DNA from: Gnetum montanum
Lineage: Eukaryota > Streptophyta > Gnetopsida > Gnetales > Gnetaceae
Direction: 5' to 3'
DNA: 58,195 nt
NCBI GenBank assembly: GCA_015680685.1
Contig: MNCI01006092.1
Location: 171,165 to 229,359, forward strand
The notes below the pieces were generated by a model, which was not told where the DNA came from, did no database searches, and was given only the letters and a program-made list of their open reading frames with translations. Below, piece by piece: positions 22,270 through 34,615 of this stretch (positions are counted from its first letter, which is position 1; the number at the start of each line of letters is the position of its first letter). The position numbers were made by a program, and so were the translations under genes.

Positions 22270-24215
22270 AACTTACTAAAGACATTTGATGTCACACTTA
22301 GTGCTAAGGTTGTAATGGCATCAATTAACATATTCTTGGTTTAGGGTATATGTTGAATGTCAATGTCTATAAATTGTTGCATTAGTTTCTTAGTTAAGTC
22401 ATAGTAGGGTTGCAAATGTTTAGCCTTGCATGCATAAACCTCATTTACTTAGTTAACCATAAGTTATAAATCATCTTTTATCATCAAACATCTGATTCCT
22501 TGGCTATTATCTACCATCATTACTCTAATTAAACCTTCATATTTTGCTATGTTGTTGATACATGGAAATTGGAAATAGTAAGAAAAATGTTGGATTACAC
22601 TAGAAGGTAATGTTAAGATGGTAGTAACACTAGCCCCATGGATAGTTGAAGCTCTATCAAAGTGCATGATGCCCTTGTAACCCTCAGGCACCTCATTAAC
22701 AATGTTGACATGATCATCAACGAATTTAGGGTCTATGGTTGCATTGTATTTAACTAAGAAAACTTTGAGTTATGTGGCTATAGCTTGACCTTTGGTTGTG
22801 GCTTGGAAGATGTAATGCAAGTCAAACTCAGCTGTTATGGCTTTCCATCAAGCTATTTGACTACTTTCATAGATGCATGTCATTGTGGCTCTTAATATAT
22901 TATCTTTTCATATAATGTTGACTTAATGTCTATGGAGGTAGTGTCTGCACTTCTTCAAGCATAAGACTAGGATAGTTGAAGCTCCATCAAAGTACATGAT
23001 AAACTCATAACCCTCAAGTACATTGTTAATAATGTTGACATTCTCATCAATGAATTTAGGACCTATGGCTACATTGTCTTTAATTGAGAAAACTGTGAGT
23101 TGTGCAACTATAGCTTGACCTTTGGTTGAGGCTTGGAAGATTTAATGCAAGTCAAACTCAATTGTTATGGCTTTCCATTGTGCTATTTTGTTACTTTAGT
23201 ATATGTTGATCGTTATGGCTCTTAATAAATTTTCTTGGAATATAACATTAACTTGACTTCTATAGAGGTAGTGTCTCCACTTCTTCAAGGAGAAGACTAG
23301 GGCTAGACAATACTTCTCAACTTCCATATATAAGGTCTCATAGGCTATTAACACATGGCTCAAGTAGTATACGAGCACCTCTACTCCATCATCTTATTTT
23401 TGATAGAGTAGAGATGCTATGAATATGTCAGAGATTACAAGGTACATGTAAAGGTATTTATCCTTTTGTGGAAAATACACCAAGGGTAGTTGAGCCAACT
23501 CTTGCTTAATGTTATCAAAGGGTTCTTGGCATTGGGTAGTCCACTCATAGTGAGCTCCTTTCTTAAACAAGTGTTGCATGGGTTGTAGCTTATTTTTAAA
23601 CCTCAAGATGAACCTAAGGATAAATTGTAATCTATATTATAGTTCTCAAAGATTCTTAAGGTTAGTAGGTACTACAAAATTGGTTACGCCTTTAACCTTA
23701 TCAAGATCAATGTGTATTTCTACTTCAGACACTATGAAGCCAAGAATCTTGCTAGTTTTAATGTCAAAGACACACTTCTTATGATTAAGTCTAAGTTTGT
23801 ATTTGAGACATCATTTAAGTAGTAAGTTGAGGTCATGTGTATGGTCATTGGCCACTTGGATTTAACCACTATGTCATCCGCATAATCATTAAGCAACCCT
23901 AGCATGTGATTGATAAATATTTAAGTCATAGCTTAGTAGGTTCCACCCATATTTTTTAGACTAAATGCCATCATAGTGTAATAAAAGGTTCCCCAAGGGG
24001 TGATGAAGGTTATATATACCTAATGCTCTAGGTTGATACCAACTTGGTTGTATCTTGAGAATTCATCCATGAAGGACAACAAGGCATGTCTATCCATAAT
24101 ATCGATGAGTTGATCAATACTAGGCAAAGAAAAATCATCTTTGATAGTCACCTTATTTAGGTCTAGGTGAGAAGCCAATTTTGATTTCAATTTGAGTTGA
24201 TGAGTTCATTATAGC
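22270..24215 (-). pseudogene. E2 reverse transcriptase, RNase H and second RNase H-like domain
   Basis: RT reads from about 24200: KDDFSLPSIDQLI, LLSFMDEFSRYNQVGINLE, ITPWGTFYYTMM, and the catalytic YADD (NDYADDIVVKS, codons at 23885-23874). RNase H follows (YLSHVLIAYETLYMEVEKYC near 23370), then a linker and a second RNase H-like domain (IMHFDRASTIHGA, LPSSVIQHFSYYFQFPC, NIAKYEGLI near 22670-22540). Dual RNase H is a hallmark of Tat-type gypsy elements. An in-frame 330-bp tandem duplication lies across the junction of the two domains (22641-23300). The RT N terminus is cut off by the insertion at 24216. Confidence 0.8.
22641..23300 (-). repeat. 330-bp in-frame tandem duplication in the RNase H region
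   Basis: Copy 1 at 22641-22970 and copy 2 at 22971-23300 both begin GATAGTTGAAGCTC and end CTTCTTCAAG...AAGACTAGG, with many substitutions between them. The period of 330 bp equals 110 codons, so the frame is kept. Both copies encode WKAIT.EFDLH.IFQA.TKGQA and the start of the second RNase H domain. Confidence 0.85.
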
Positions 24216-27200
24216 TATCACACCTTATTTTATATGCTAGATAGTTTATAAAGCTTAGGAACTAGCATATTTATGTTGAAACAATTATTTCATGGGTCTT
24301 AGGATCAAAAATAATTTTTTCAACTCAAAATGAGTCAACCAAAGTTTACTCTATAGTTTATAGGTTAGCCTATAGGCTAGCTCATGTAAAACGTCTAATG
24401 CCTCAGCATAAAATGGGTAAAACTTAAATTTTCAATGATTAAACAAATCAAATTATAGCTAGATTTTGGTTTTAGGGTCCCAAGCTTCTCCACTCAAGTT
24501 TTAAGCAATCGAGGATGTCAAAAGCTTACCTAATCTCTCAAATAATGTTTGTATACATTGGGTAGTGTATAAACCTTGTATGCCTAGCATATAAAATAAG
24601 TTTTGGTAGTTTTTTTGGTTATTCAGCTTAGCTTCTTAGTCCCTGAAGTCACTAGTATATGTGGCTAGGGCTTGGTGATCAGTATGATGTATTTTGAGGC
24701 CATTTGGACTGGGAGAGGGCTTGTTCTTGATTTTTATGTTGGCCTATATGTTGGCTAGCATATAAACCTAACATCCCTAGCATAAAAGATCAATATTTAA
24801 GCTTGTGATGTTATTTTAACTATCTTTTCTCTTCTTAGGATTTTCCAACTAGCACTTAGGGTTTCATGCTAGGATAAGTATTCTCAAGTAGCATGGGAAG
24901 GAAAAGAAGAATCTTCTAGCAACTTTTATGCTACATATATGCTAACCAGCATATAGGCTCTATGCCCCCAACATAAAAGATAGGGATTAACTAATGTTAA
25001 TCCTTTTTGGCTTGTCTTTTTGAGTTTTATGGCTATCAATGGCTCCAACTAGGGTTTAGGATTGAGGTTGTCAAATTAACAGGTCACTTAAGATTCTATT
25101 TGGAAAATTTAGTCTTACCTCCCATCTTAATACATTGGCCAACATATTTTCTTTAGTTGCCTAGCATAAAAACCCTTGAGTAATTTTTCCTAGCCATTTT
25201 ATGCTATCTCATGGCACTTAGAAGTTTCCCAATAATAGTGTCTTAGGTTTTAGGATGGCATGGAGCTTTGTTAATCGCTATGAATCAAAGATGAAGTGCT
25301 AGAGTTGTACTTTGTCAATGGTTGAAGGTTGTGACTTTTTTCACCAGTTGCATGTCTTACTGGACATAATATCCTAGTGTAAAAATATGTTGAAGCTTTA
25401 AATCTTAGTTCATTGGTATTTTTTATATTTTATTTTGTTAGCATCTTGTTGGACCCACCAAAGGTGAAGAAGCTGTCCAAGTGAAAATTTCCAGCAAGCC
25501 TAATGAAATTAGGTCTTTCCTCTTATGAACACCAAGTTCATTAGAGGTGAAGTGGACATTTCAAGGGCAATGGCTTTCAATTTCAATGCATAAGTATAGG
25601 ACACATTCATGCATTAATACGTTTGTGCATGCAATCTTTTTGAGCTTAGTTTCCTGCAAAGAAACCCTTGATAGCTAGGCTTGAATGATTTAGGCTTAAA
25701 GATCTAGCATTTGAGAGTGTAGTTGGAGAAGAAGTGAGGATTGTGCTTCTATTTTGAAAGATGTTGAAGAGAAGGGGATTGTGCAACAAAAACCCCACAT
25801 TGGAGCATGAAAATGAGGCTATGAAGGTTATATTCTAACTTCCTAATCCTACCATCAATGAGGGTCCTTTTACCATGATAGCTAGGTACCCATTTTTTTC
25901 CTGCTTTTATGAATTTTCAATGAAATGTAAAGTTGTTTTTTAAGGCCTAGGTTTGTTTTAGTGGATATTCTTGGTTTTATTTATGTCAAATGTTGACTTT
26001 AGGTTGTATGGTCATATCTGGATTAAATTTTTGGCTTTTAGGCTTCTTTCTATGAAAATTTGAATTTTTTCAAGCATTTTATCTACATTTTTTGTCCTAA
26101 TTTTAACAAAAATTAGCCAAACTTCGCTAATGTTTTGTAAGACTATGGTGCATGATTTGCAATTTTGGAGTTCCTAGACCTATTATAAAAGGTTTAAAAA
26201 ATAAATTGGAGGTTAAATCACTATTTTTTGAGTTCTCTTTAATTTTTTATGATTTTTTTGGTAGTTGAGTGCATATCATTTTCTCACTTTTCCATGGTTT
26301 TCCTTCCAAAAAATTTACAACTTTTCCCTACTTAAGTAATTTTTCTAACAATGTCCCAACTCCTTAGGGGTTTTTGGGGTAGTGTAGAGGGTTTATACAT
26401 AATAATTGGAGTTTTTTTTTGAATTTTTTTACAATTTTCCTAGAGGTTTTACTACAATTGTTTCATTGCAAACTAGGTTTTTTTTTTTTTTTGAAAAAAA
26501 CTAAGTCCTAATCACAATTTGAATTTTTTTATACTTACAAGTGAAATGTTGGTATAGAATATGGGTTAATTTATGCTTTTTCATAATTTTTTGAATTTTT
26601 TCATAAACTTTTCTAGCCATGTGAACTACCTTCTACAGTTGCAATTTCGGGTCTTAGGCCTGCATGCTTCCTAGCTTGCACTACCAGTGTTGGTAACTTT
26701 TTGTATTTTTGGACTATGTATAAGGTCACTAGAGATCATTTACATGGTGTAGAGGAATATTGAATAGCATTTTGAATTTTTTGAAATTTTTCTTTAGCTT
26801 TCCTAAACTTTTTACTATAGCAATTTCACTATAAACTAGTTTTTCTAACAAGAATTTCAATAAATTTGAGTTGAAATTTTATTTTTTTTTACAATTTTTA
26901 GAACATTGTTAGAACAAGTTTTAAGTTTTTATAGGCTTGTTCCCATTGTTTGTAACTGGAAATAAATTTTTTAGAATCTTTATGCATTTTTCTTAGCTAT
27001 GGAATTGTCTTCATTCGTTGTAGTCTTTAGGTTGTTAGTTTTGGCCCTTTTTCATCTATGTTGATAACATTGGACAATGAAACTCATTTTCAAAGAGTTG
27101 TAAAAAATTTTATAACTACTTTAGCTATTTTGTAACACTGTTTTGCTTGGTAGATAACTTGCGGAATGTTTTGGGATGTAGACTTTTGTTTTGAATAGCA

Positions 27201-28549
27201 GTGTATAGGCTTGAAAAAAATGTGTTTCCTACCATTACTCTTCCTATATCCTCTCCAATCCCTAACATATAAGCTAAGAGTAGTTTATTATCATATTCTT
27301 TGTTATTTACAAGGTTTCAACACTACATAGTTTGGTTTATTAACTTGGTCAATACTTGGTTTTATGAAAATGTCAATAGGCTCAATTTTGGTTTCTATTA
27401 TGGTTAAAATTAATGAGTTTGATTATTTTGTGCATAGTTATGTAATTTTTATGTAGCAACGTTGGCATCACACTTGTCATTTTTTCTTTAGTGTTGTCAA
27501 TTTTTGTTTATTGTTATCTTGCTTTGTAATAGCTGTATTGTTGATTATGTGGGGCATTTTTGAAGTCCATCTTGATAGTAATAGAACTAGTTGGATCCTT
27601 ATGTTGCATGGGTGTGCCTGCACAAAATAGTTTACCTTCCAACATGGTTCTTGATTGTGGCTCCTTATGGTTCATGCCTAGAGCGAAAGAGTTCTTAGCA
27701 TACTTGCTTGAGATCTTTAGTGTGATCATGTGATCACATTTTGCCACTAATACTACAATTGTTATACCAAAGATACTTCTATTAGCCATATTACCAACTT
27801 CATGGTGGATGATCCTAGCAATTAAGTGGAGGATGATTAGTGTGATGATTCATACACACAAGGGATCTGCTAGTTATCCTAGATTTGGGACATGCTTGAG
27901 TTTGTTTGGTATAATGCTAACAACACCATAATGGTAGGCCATTGGATAAAAAATTTGTTTCAAAATCCTCCATGCACCTTCTACCTTTTTCAATTGTATT
28001 TCTATTTTGATTAGGCTATTGGATCTAATGGTTATTGTATTTACATGTTGTAGGTATAGGATACATGATGAAGGATTAATCAAAAGTGACCAAGTCCTAT
28101 CCATGGCATACACAGCCTTGGAAATTTTTTTACAAGACCTAATTGTAAGATTTTCTGTGTTGCAGTAACTAAAACATGACTTTAGCAAGTATACCTTACA
28201 GTTTTTTCAAGTCTACCATAAATTTTTGGCCACTAGAACTACTCATGCTTGGTGAGGTCTTCTAGAATTTGGCATACATGCACCTATGATTTCTAAGGTC
28301 CTTACATTGCCTTAGCCAAGTAAGTAATTTTTCTTTTAATTTTTGTCTATATAATGTCAACGTTTCCTAGTTGTCTTGCTTTTCAATTACTTTGGCTTTG
28401 ATTGGTCAACTAGTTTCAATTTTATAGTCATAACTTTAATTTTAATTCATTATGTTTTTTATTTTTGGCTTTTTATGATCTACCTATGCCAAAGGCTGAT
28501 GGGCTTCTTACGTTGGGTTGTAGGTCCTATGCCTATATCTACTATTGTT
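24216..28549. other. Noncoding 5' part of the insert
   Basis: 24216-25400 is LTR-like, with recurring TAGCATATA phrases. 25400-25880 is of unclear type. 25890-27250 is T-rich, with the phrase GAATTTTTT recurring many times and several TTTACAA and CTTTTCCTA-like variants, suggesting a diverged internal repeat. 27250-28549 has open frames on minus (27514-27789, 27874-28188) without motifs. No gene called. Confidence 0.4.
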
Positions 28550-31227
28550 GTGATCACCTTGGGATGTGTGGAGGAGGAGATTATTCTTAAGTGAGATGAA
28601 GTGGACTCAATGTAGGAGTGGTTGGTAAGTAAAGCACCTAGGAAGATGTAGTAAGGGATCATCGATGTAGGTTTGTTTGATTTGTTCATGACTCCTACCT
28701 TGTCAATGCCTATTTTAGAGATGGTGAATGTAATTGACTCCTTTCATGAAGTTAAAAATTTCATCTCTCATGTTTGTGATATGCCTATTACCTTGAGCAT
28801 TAATGAATCTACATTTAGTGACCTCTTTGATGTACCTTGTGATGACATCAAGGTTTTCACAAGAGAAGGGAAAGAGGTGAGCCATAAAGAGGATGTTGAA
28901 GAATGACTTAATTCTTGTGTTAGTGGATGATTGACCTTTGATTGGTGCAAGGTCATAGAGGTCAATGAGATGTATGCTCTATGTTGTTCTAGAGAATTTC
29001 CCTTGTTGCTATTGTAGAGGAAGATCATTGGCATTCATTAGGCTTGGAGCATGAAGAAGGTCCTCACAAATGGTACTAGGTTTAACTGGGCTATTTTCTT
29101 GGCCACTAGGCTTTGAGATGAGATTTAAAAATTTTGCAATAACCTTGATACAATGTTTCATATGCACTTTTCATTCTTTCCTGCATATCTAATAAGGTTT
29201 ATAGAATTCTTGGTGGTCAAGAATGATGGAAAGTGGATGATTTATGATCCTTCCCAATTTTCCAAGCCTTGGGTCAAACACATTGTTCTAGTGATGTAGG
29301 TCTAGGATCCACTAGTTGAAGATGTGGAAGAATTGTTGTTAGTTACCACTAAGAAATTTAGTGGTGTACATTTTTCTTCCCCTAAAAGCATGGGTAATGA
29401 ACCCTATATTTTTGGTGGGAATGCCAAGAGAGCTAAAGAGGTACATGCAGAAGTTAACTGCATAACTAAGGTAAAGTTGAAAATCCATGAGTTGTGAAAA
29501 TAGTTCTTGTTGTTGAACAACCATCAAGGAAGAAGATGTCTCTTAGGTTTGGCAAGGCACATCATACTATTTTAGGTATTTTTATATGCATTCTTGTTTT
29601 TTTCTTATGTCATTTTGTATATTCTTTGGATTTTGGTATATTTATATTATTTTTTATACAAAATTTGCTAACTTGTCCTATGTTTTATCTTTGTAATTAT
29701 TGCAAGGAAGTAATAAGAATTGGTAGCCCAGGAAGCAATAGAGGCAAAGCAAAGGCACCAAGAAGAGGAAATTCTAAGATAGTAGGAGGAAAACAATAGG
29801 GTATCTAATGAAGCATTGGATGCCCTAGATGCTGTGTTTGAAGATTTTTCATTTGATGATGAACCTTTTGTTAACATCCCACATGGTCTTCCAAGTACTT
29901 ATGCATTTTANGAATAGTTACCATATTTTGCCTTAATTTTCTTACCATCTATGCATTTTTATACTTCATTTTATATTATTATGGTTTTCTACATTTTATA
30001 TCTACATGGTTATTATCATTTAAACTATTCTTTGTTAGTTTTGTTTCTTATTATTTGTGTGTGTGTGTGTGTGTGTTGTGATTATTGTAGTGTCCAAGGT
30101 TAAATGCAATCTTGAGCACAACATTGAACTTAATGAGCTACCTAAATTATCACCTGATGTGGAAAATGTTCCACAAAGGTTGTATGAGGGAGCCATTGAG
30201 TATGCCCTCTCATGCACTAGGGCTTCTTGGGAGTGCCAACGCTCCAATGAATTCTTGTGGGAAAAGGTTGTGGCTTTGGAAAAAGGAAACAAGCAGTAGG
30301 TAGCTAAAATTATGGACCTTATAGATCACAAGGAGTTTATAGAGGGTTCTGTAGCTAATAGAGACTTCTTGCACAGTAAGGAAATTGAGTGGTCATGCTA
30401 CTAAAGTGTCATGTAGAACAAGGTTGGTTTAGATAGGGGCAACATTGACAAGGACATACAAATAGAGTTATTAGTGCATAAGACTAGAGATTGGAGGGAT
30501 TCCTGTGCTTGAATTCTTAAGTGGGACAAGAAACAAAAGGACCACAAGTGACAGTACAAGGCATAGAAAGAAAGCTATCTCAAATGGTTGCATGAGGAGG
30601 TCATAAAGAGTTGGAAGCTTGAAATGTTTATGCAAGGAATAAATATAAAAGACACTTTTAAGCTATTCAAGGACTCCTTGGTAGTTTCTGATTTCCTTAT
30701 GCTTTAGATCACTACTACTTCCAAAGAGGCCACTACTGCCTCCCCTTCTCAAGAGCCTCCTAAGTGGATAGATGTTAAGAGGAAAAACATCTTAACAAGT
30801 GTAGATCTAAGAGAAATAGACTAGGCCAACATGAGTGAAGACCAAATTTTTCATAGGTTGGAGATTCATCATCAAAGCTTTGCCCTAGAAGAGCTCACTC
30901 TAGAATCTCTAGAGGTTTGTTTTAGAGTTTTTAATTTAACATTTTTGTTATGTTATTCTTCATGTTTACCTATTTTTTTAGTTTAGTTTTTATTTTTTTT
31001 ATAGTTATGTTTTGGCTATAATGGTTACTAAAGAATTTTTGATTTTATGTTTTTGTTGTGTGTAGGCTTCAGGTGATGACAATGATGCTAGTAGTCATGT
31101 TGGTGATGATGTTCCTTCTCCTCTTCTAGTTTTTTCTTATTCATATCATTCTTGTTATGTTTTTGGTCATTTCAATGATGATGTTGGTGTTTTTTTATTA
31201 GCTATTCATAGCCATTGGGAACTATGA
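28550..31227 (+). pseudogene. Decayed multi-exon gene of unknown function on the plus strand
   Basis: Four blocks keep one frame each over long distances despite stops. Block A (28550 to about 29574, over 300 codons) includes MYALCCSREFPLLLL, FNWAIFLATRL and MHFSFFPAYLIRFIEFL. Block B (about 29706-29890) is Glu/Gln-rich then acidic (EEEILR, FSFDDEPFVNIPHG). Block C (30092-30913) includes LPKLSPDVENVPQRLYEGA, WEKVVALEKGNK and DTFKLFKDSLVVSDFL. Block D (31066-31227) is Asp-rich and ends at TGA. GT...AG intron-like gaps separate them: donors TAG|GTATTT, CCAA|GTACTT and GAG|GTTTGT; acceptors TTATTGTAG and TGTGTGTAG. Stops are mostly TAG, fitting decay of CAG. I do not recognise the protein. It is antisense to its host E2. 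Confidence 0.5.
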
Positions 31228-31499
31228 GACATTTTATTATTATTGTTTTTATTATTACATAGTGCAACTGTGATTGCTAGACTATTATTTATTCTTGTTA
31301 TCCTTGTGATAGCTATTGGACATAGACACTTTGGCTATAATATTTTAATGTTACATATTTTTTTAGCATTTTTATTTTTTATGTATTTTATGTTTTTAGT
31401 GCATAAATAAGGCTACACTTTTAAATTGGAAGGCCATATAGAAAAATTTGTAGAAAAATGTAAACATAAATTTGTCAAGTGATAAAATCATAAAACAGT

Positions 31500-32994
31500 G
31501 TAATAGGCTACAATATGATAGGAAAGCTTCTACAATGACATTACCAATTTAAGGCCTTGGTAGGTCACGAGTTTAAGGCTTTGGCAGACCATGATTAGTT
31601 GTGCAACTATTTCCGACCCTTTGAAAGATTAGGAAAAGTATATGATCTCCATTGCACAATCCTATATTCCTCTTTTCCCTTGTTGATAATGTTGAATGGA
31701 AGCTCTTCATACATTTCATTCATGGCTTGGATGCCTTTAGTTTGGCTTAGTTTATTCTATTAGGCCTCTTAACTTTACTCTTGATAGTAGGAGTTTCTTT
31801 TTAAAGCTCCATTTCAAATCCTTATTTTAAGTCAATGTTATTAATTGATAAAGGGATCACACTATCATCATGTATGATTATTTCACCTCCCTTATAAGGC
31901 AGGTGAATTTTTTGATGGATGGGAAAAAATTACTTGTAATTGAGCTAACCAAGGCCTTTCTAGAATTAGATTGAATCCTTGTGTTTCTTCCACCACCAAG
32001 AAATTGGTAGACATGGGGAATTATTCCCCTACTAAAAATTATAAAGAGATAAAGCCCTTCATTGCTACCTATGATCCATTAAAGTATTTGAGAGTAGAAG
32101 TGGGTGTTCTTGGCATATGTTCTACTAGGCCTAGATTCTCAATAATGATAAAGGGTATAAATTTAGTTATTGATCTATCATCAACATGTACCCATTCTAT
32201 TTTATATTGCCTAACTCTTATGGTTATAAAGAGAGGTACCTTCATTATCTCACCATCTTGTGGATTAGTCTTTACCTCACTTTCGTGAAACCCTAGGGTA
32301 GCTAACTTCATTTCTCCCTTAGGTGAAGATGGCACCATTACTATGTGAATGAATTATTCATTCATAGGAATGTCCTCACTAATGAGGATTGAAGTCAACA
32401 TCCTTACTAAGGCTTCATGGTGAGTAGAGAAGGTTATTACTAAGTCATACAAACTTAAGGATATGTGTTTCTACTTTGAGGAGAACTTCACCTATTCCAT
32501 GGCATTGAGGAAGTCCTTTCCATTGTTCATTGTTCATTATTTTTTCATTTTTAGTGCCTTTTACTTCCTTCATTCTACTTAGGATTCGAACCTCATGCTT
32601 TAGCATTTGTGGTTTGACCCCCTTTCCTTTTTCTTATGGTTTACAGTTCTTCCTAGGCTGACTAGTTGAAGTGATTTGTGTGTTGTAGCTCATGGGGATA
32701 GTTGAAATGAGTGTATGTTTTGGTAGGTTTAATTCCTTCCAAACCTTCGTTTTCTTGTTATCTTGGCCTTAGGCTTAGGGGTAGGCTTCTTATGTTACTT
32801 GATTGATGACTTCTTGTTATTCGGCTATGAAGAGGTTGTTACATTGGCCAATATTGATTGTAGGTCTAGTGGTAGTGGGAGGGGGCAGCTAATGAAGAAT
32901 AGTTCTTTAGGAGCTACAAGTGATGGTATCCTTATGATAAAAGGAGTCCTTGAACTTGATGAAGTTGAAGGGGTCCTTTCATCATGAGGAGCTA
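31500..32994 (-). pseudogene. E2 protease and linker
   Basis: On minus, 32338-32069 reads MVPSSPKGEMKLATLGFHE, then WVHVDDRSITKFIPF, IIIENLGLVEHMP and TPTSTLKYFNGS. This is the gypsy protease with the active site changed to DDRS where D-G/S-S/A is usual. It continues as VVEETQGFNLILERPWL near 31990-31940, the flap and final helix region. A linker toward RT continues to about 31500 before the insert. Stops and one frameshift are present. It follows gag directly. Confidence 0.75.
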
Positions 32995-34526
32995 CCTAAA
33001 TCAAAAATGGTTCCCTAGCATGTTTTGGATCATTACTAATGTTGAATGTTGTTATTTGCATTCTATGAATCCTTGTATACTTTTATGTGTTGGTTGTAGG
33101 GCCTAACTGAGCTAAAAGTGTCTAACACTAACTCTCCATTTTCTATCATCTTTTGCAAGTCATCCTTCAAGGGCATGTAGAAATTGGAATCATGATCAAG
33201 CAATTGATGATAGTGGTAGAATTAGTCTAGTTTAAAGTATTTTGGCATTGGTGGATCATCCTTGGTTACAATAGTGGGATCCTTAGAGATCTCACACAAA
33301 AAATCATGCCTCTTGTGGGCATTATTGATCATTTACATATATTAGATATGACCACTTTTAAGCAACTAGTCAAGGAGCTTAAATGTTTTCTAGGAAAACT
33401 TTGTATATTTGGATTGATCCTTTTTCTCAAAGCTAGGACTAGATTAATTAGAGGTAGAGTCTTTCAATATTGAAGGTTGAGTGGTTATGGGAGGAGCCTT
33501 CAATTCATTTGTCTTTGGCCACTGTGTAGTTTTTGCTTCTTTGGCCATAGTCCCCCTATGCCTATCCTTTCTCATGCACTAGCTCTTGTACGCTATGTAG
33601 GCTTGATCACCATTGGCTTCTACAACATCCTCTATGTTTTCTATTTGAGAGAAATCTTGGCTAAGGGATTGAGGGTTCAAGTAGCAAAGTTTAAACTTAA
33701 TAAAGTCATTGACTACCCCCTTGAAAATGGCCAAAAGATGAGTTTCAACTATGATCTCAAGAATCTCATCAAGAAAAATAATTCATCATTGTATAAACTT
33801 CTGGATAGGTTCAAGAGGCCCCTGCTTGATTCTCATCAGTTGATTAAGGATTATGTCAGGTTTCAAGTTATAGTTAAATTTATTAACAAATTGTAAAATC
33901 AAGTCCTCTAATGAGGTAATGATCCCTCTAGGAAACACACAGTACAAATCCAAGGCTTTCCCAATGAGGAATATAGGAAAGGTGTGCATAATAGTATGAG
34001 GCCAAGCTTGTAACAATAGGCACTTTGAATAAAACGTAATTAGATGTGCATTGGGATCACACTCACCATTATATTTGGTGAATTGAGAAATGAGAATTCT
34101 TGCAGGAAGAGTGATCTAGAGGATGATAAGACTAATGGAATCATCTTTGTAGAAGTCCATTATTTTAATCATCTTAGTGGTAGAAGCTTTGAGCTTATGT
34201 AGTTCTTTGGTAAGGTCTTGAATCATCTGGAAATCTTGATCCAAGTCTTGGGGCATTCTGATGAGTTGTGTGGGTTTTGCACAAATGGCTATGGAGGAAG
34301 TTGGAAGGCTTGAGATCATGCAATAAATAATGGAAATGATGGAAGAGGCTAGGTGATCATGGTGGCAGTGGGATTGAATAATGAGAAGGATTTCTAGATT
34401 AATACTTGAGGGATAAAGGGGGAAAAGGAGGTATGAGAGGTTGTGTAGTTTGGGGTCCCATTGAGGGACCCACCAAGATGAAGAAAGAATGGAATGTGGT
34501 AAACACCATAGGTAATCATCACACAA
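32995..34526 (-). pseudogene. E2 Gag
   Basis: The minus frame 34526-34116 holds the N-terminal part with DLDQDFQMIQDLTKELHKLK. 34016-33786 gives the Gag core (PHTIMHTFPIFLIGKALDLY, FPRGIITSLEDLILQFVNKF, QLMRIKQGPLEPIQKF). 33300-33010 gives a C-terminal segment where YHYHQLLDHDS and LKDDLQKMIENG keep the spacing of a knuckle-like Gag tail although the cysteines are lost. The plus-strand frame at 33477-33896 is its antisense shadow. Located just downstream of the leader in the usual place. Confidence 0.75.
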
Positions 34527-34615
34527 AGCAAGGTTGTGTTACAAAGGACATTGACAAAAATATGAAGGAAGGTTGAGACATAGGCTGAGCTTGATGTGTG
34601 AAAATAATAAGTGTT

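Larger units (their letters stand above)
24216..31500 (+). mobile_element. Insert of about 7.3 kb in E2 pol, with plus-strand gene remnant
   Basis: E2 pol is continuous on both sides (protease linker to about 31500, RT from 24215) but the sequence between reads on the opposite strand and is not gypsy pol. The left edge, TATCACACCTTA, resembles an LTR start (compare TGTAACACCTTA at 51109). 24216-25200 repeats phrases such as TAGCATATAAA, CCTAGCATAAAA and CAGCATATAGG, possibly decayed CGTATACG-type units as in the E3 LTR. No second LTR or target duplication was found, so the right edge is approximate and the type of element is open. Confidence 0.5.

Noticed and set aside
27514-28188. Two minus-strand open frames of 91 and 104 codons
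   Set aside because: No motif of RT, integrase, gag or transposase, and they lie in the noncoding 5' part of the plus-strand insert; chance is likelier.
29911-29911. Single N as another contig join
   Set aside because: No repeat or orientation change is seen around it, so I treat it as one ambiguous base.
30056-30076. (GT)n run as a regulatory element
   Set aside because: Simple microsatellite in an intron-like gap; nothing beyond the sequence repeat supports a role.
33477-33896. 139-codon plus-strand open frame
   Set aside because: It is antisense to the recognisable E2 Gag core (34016-33786) and has no motif.
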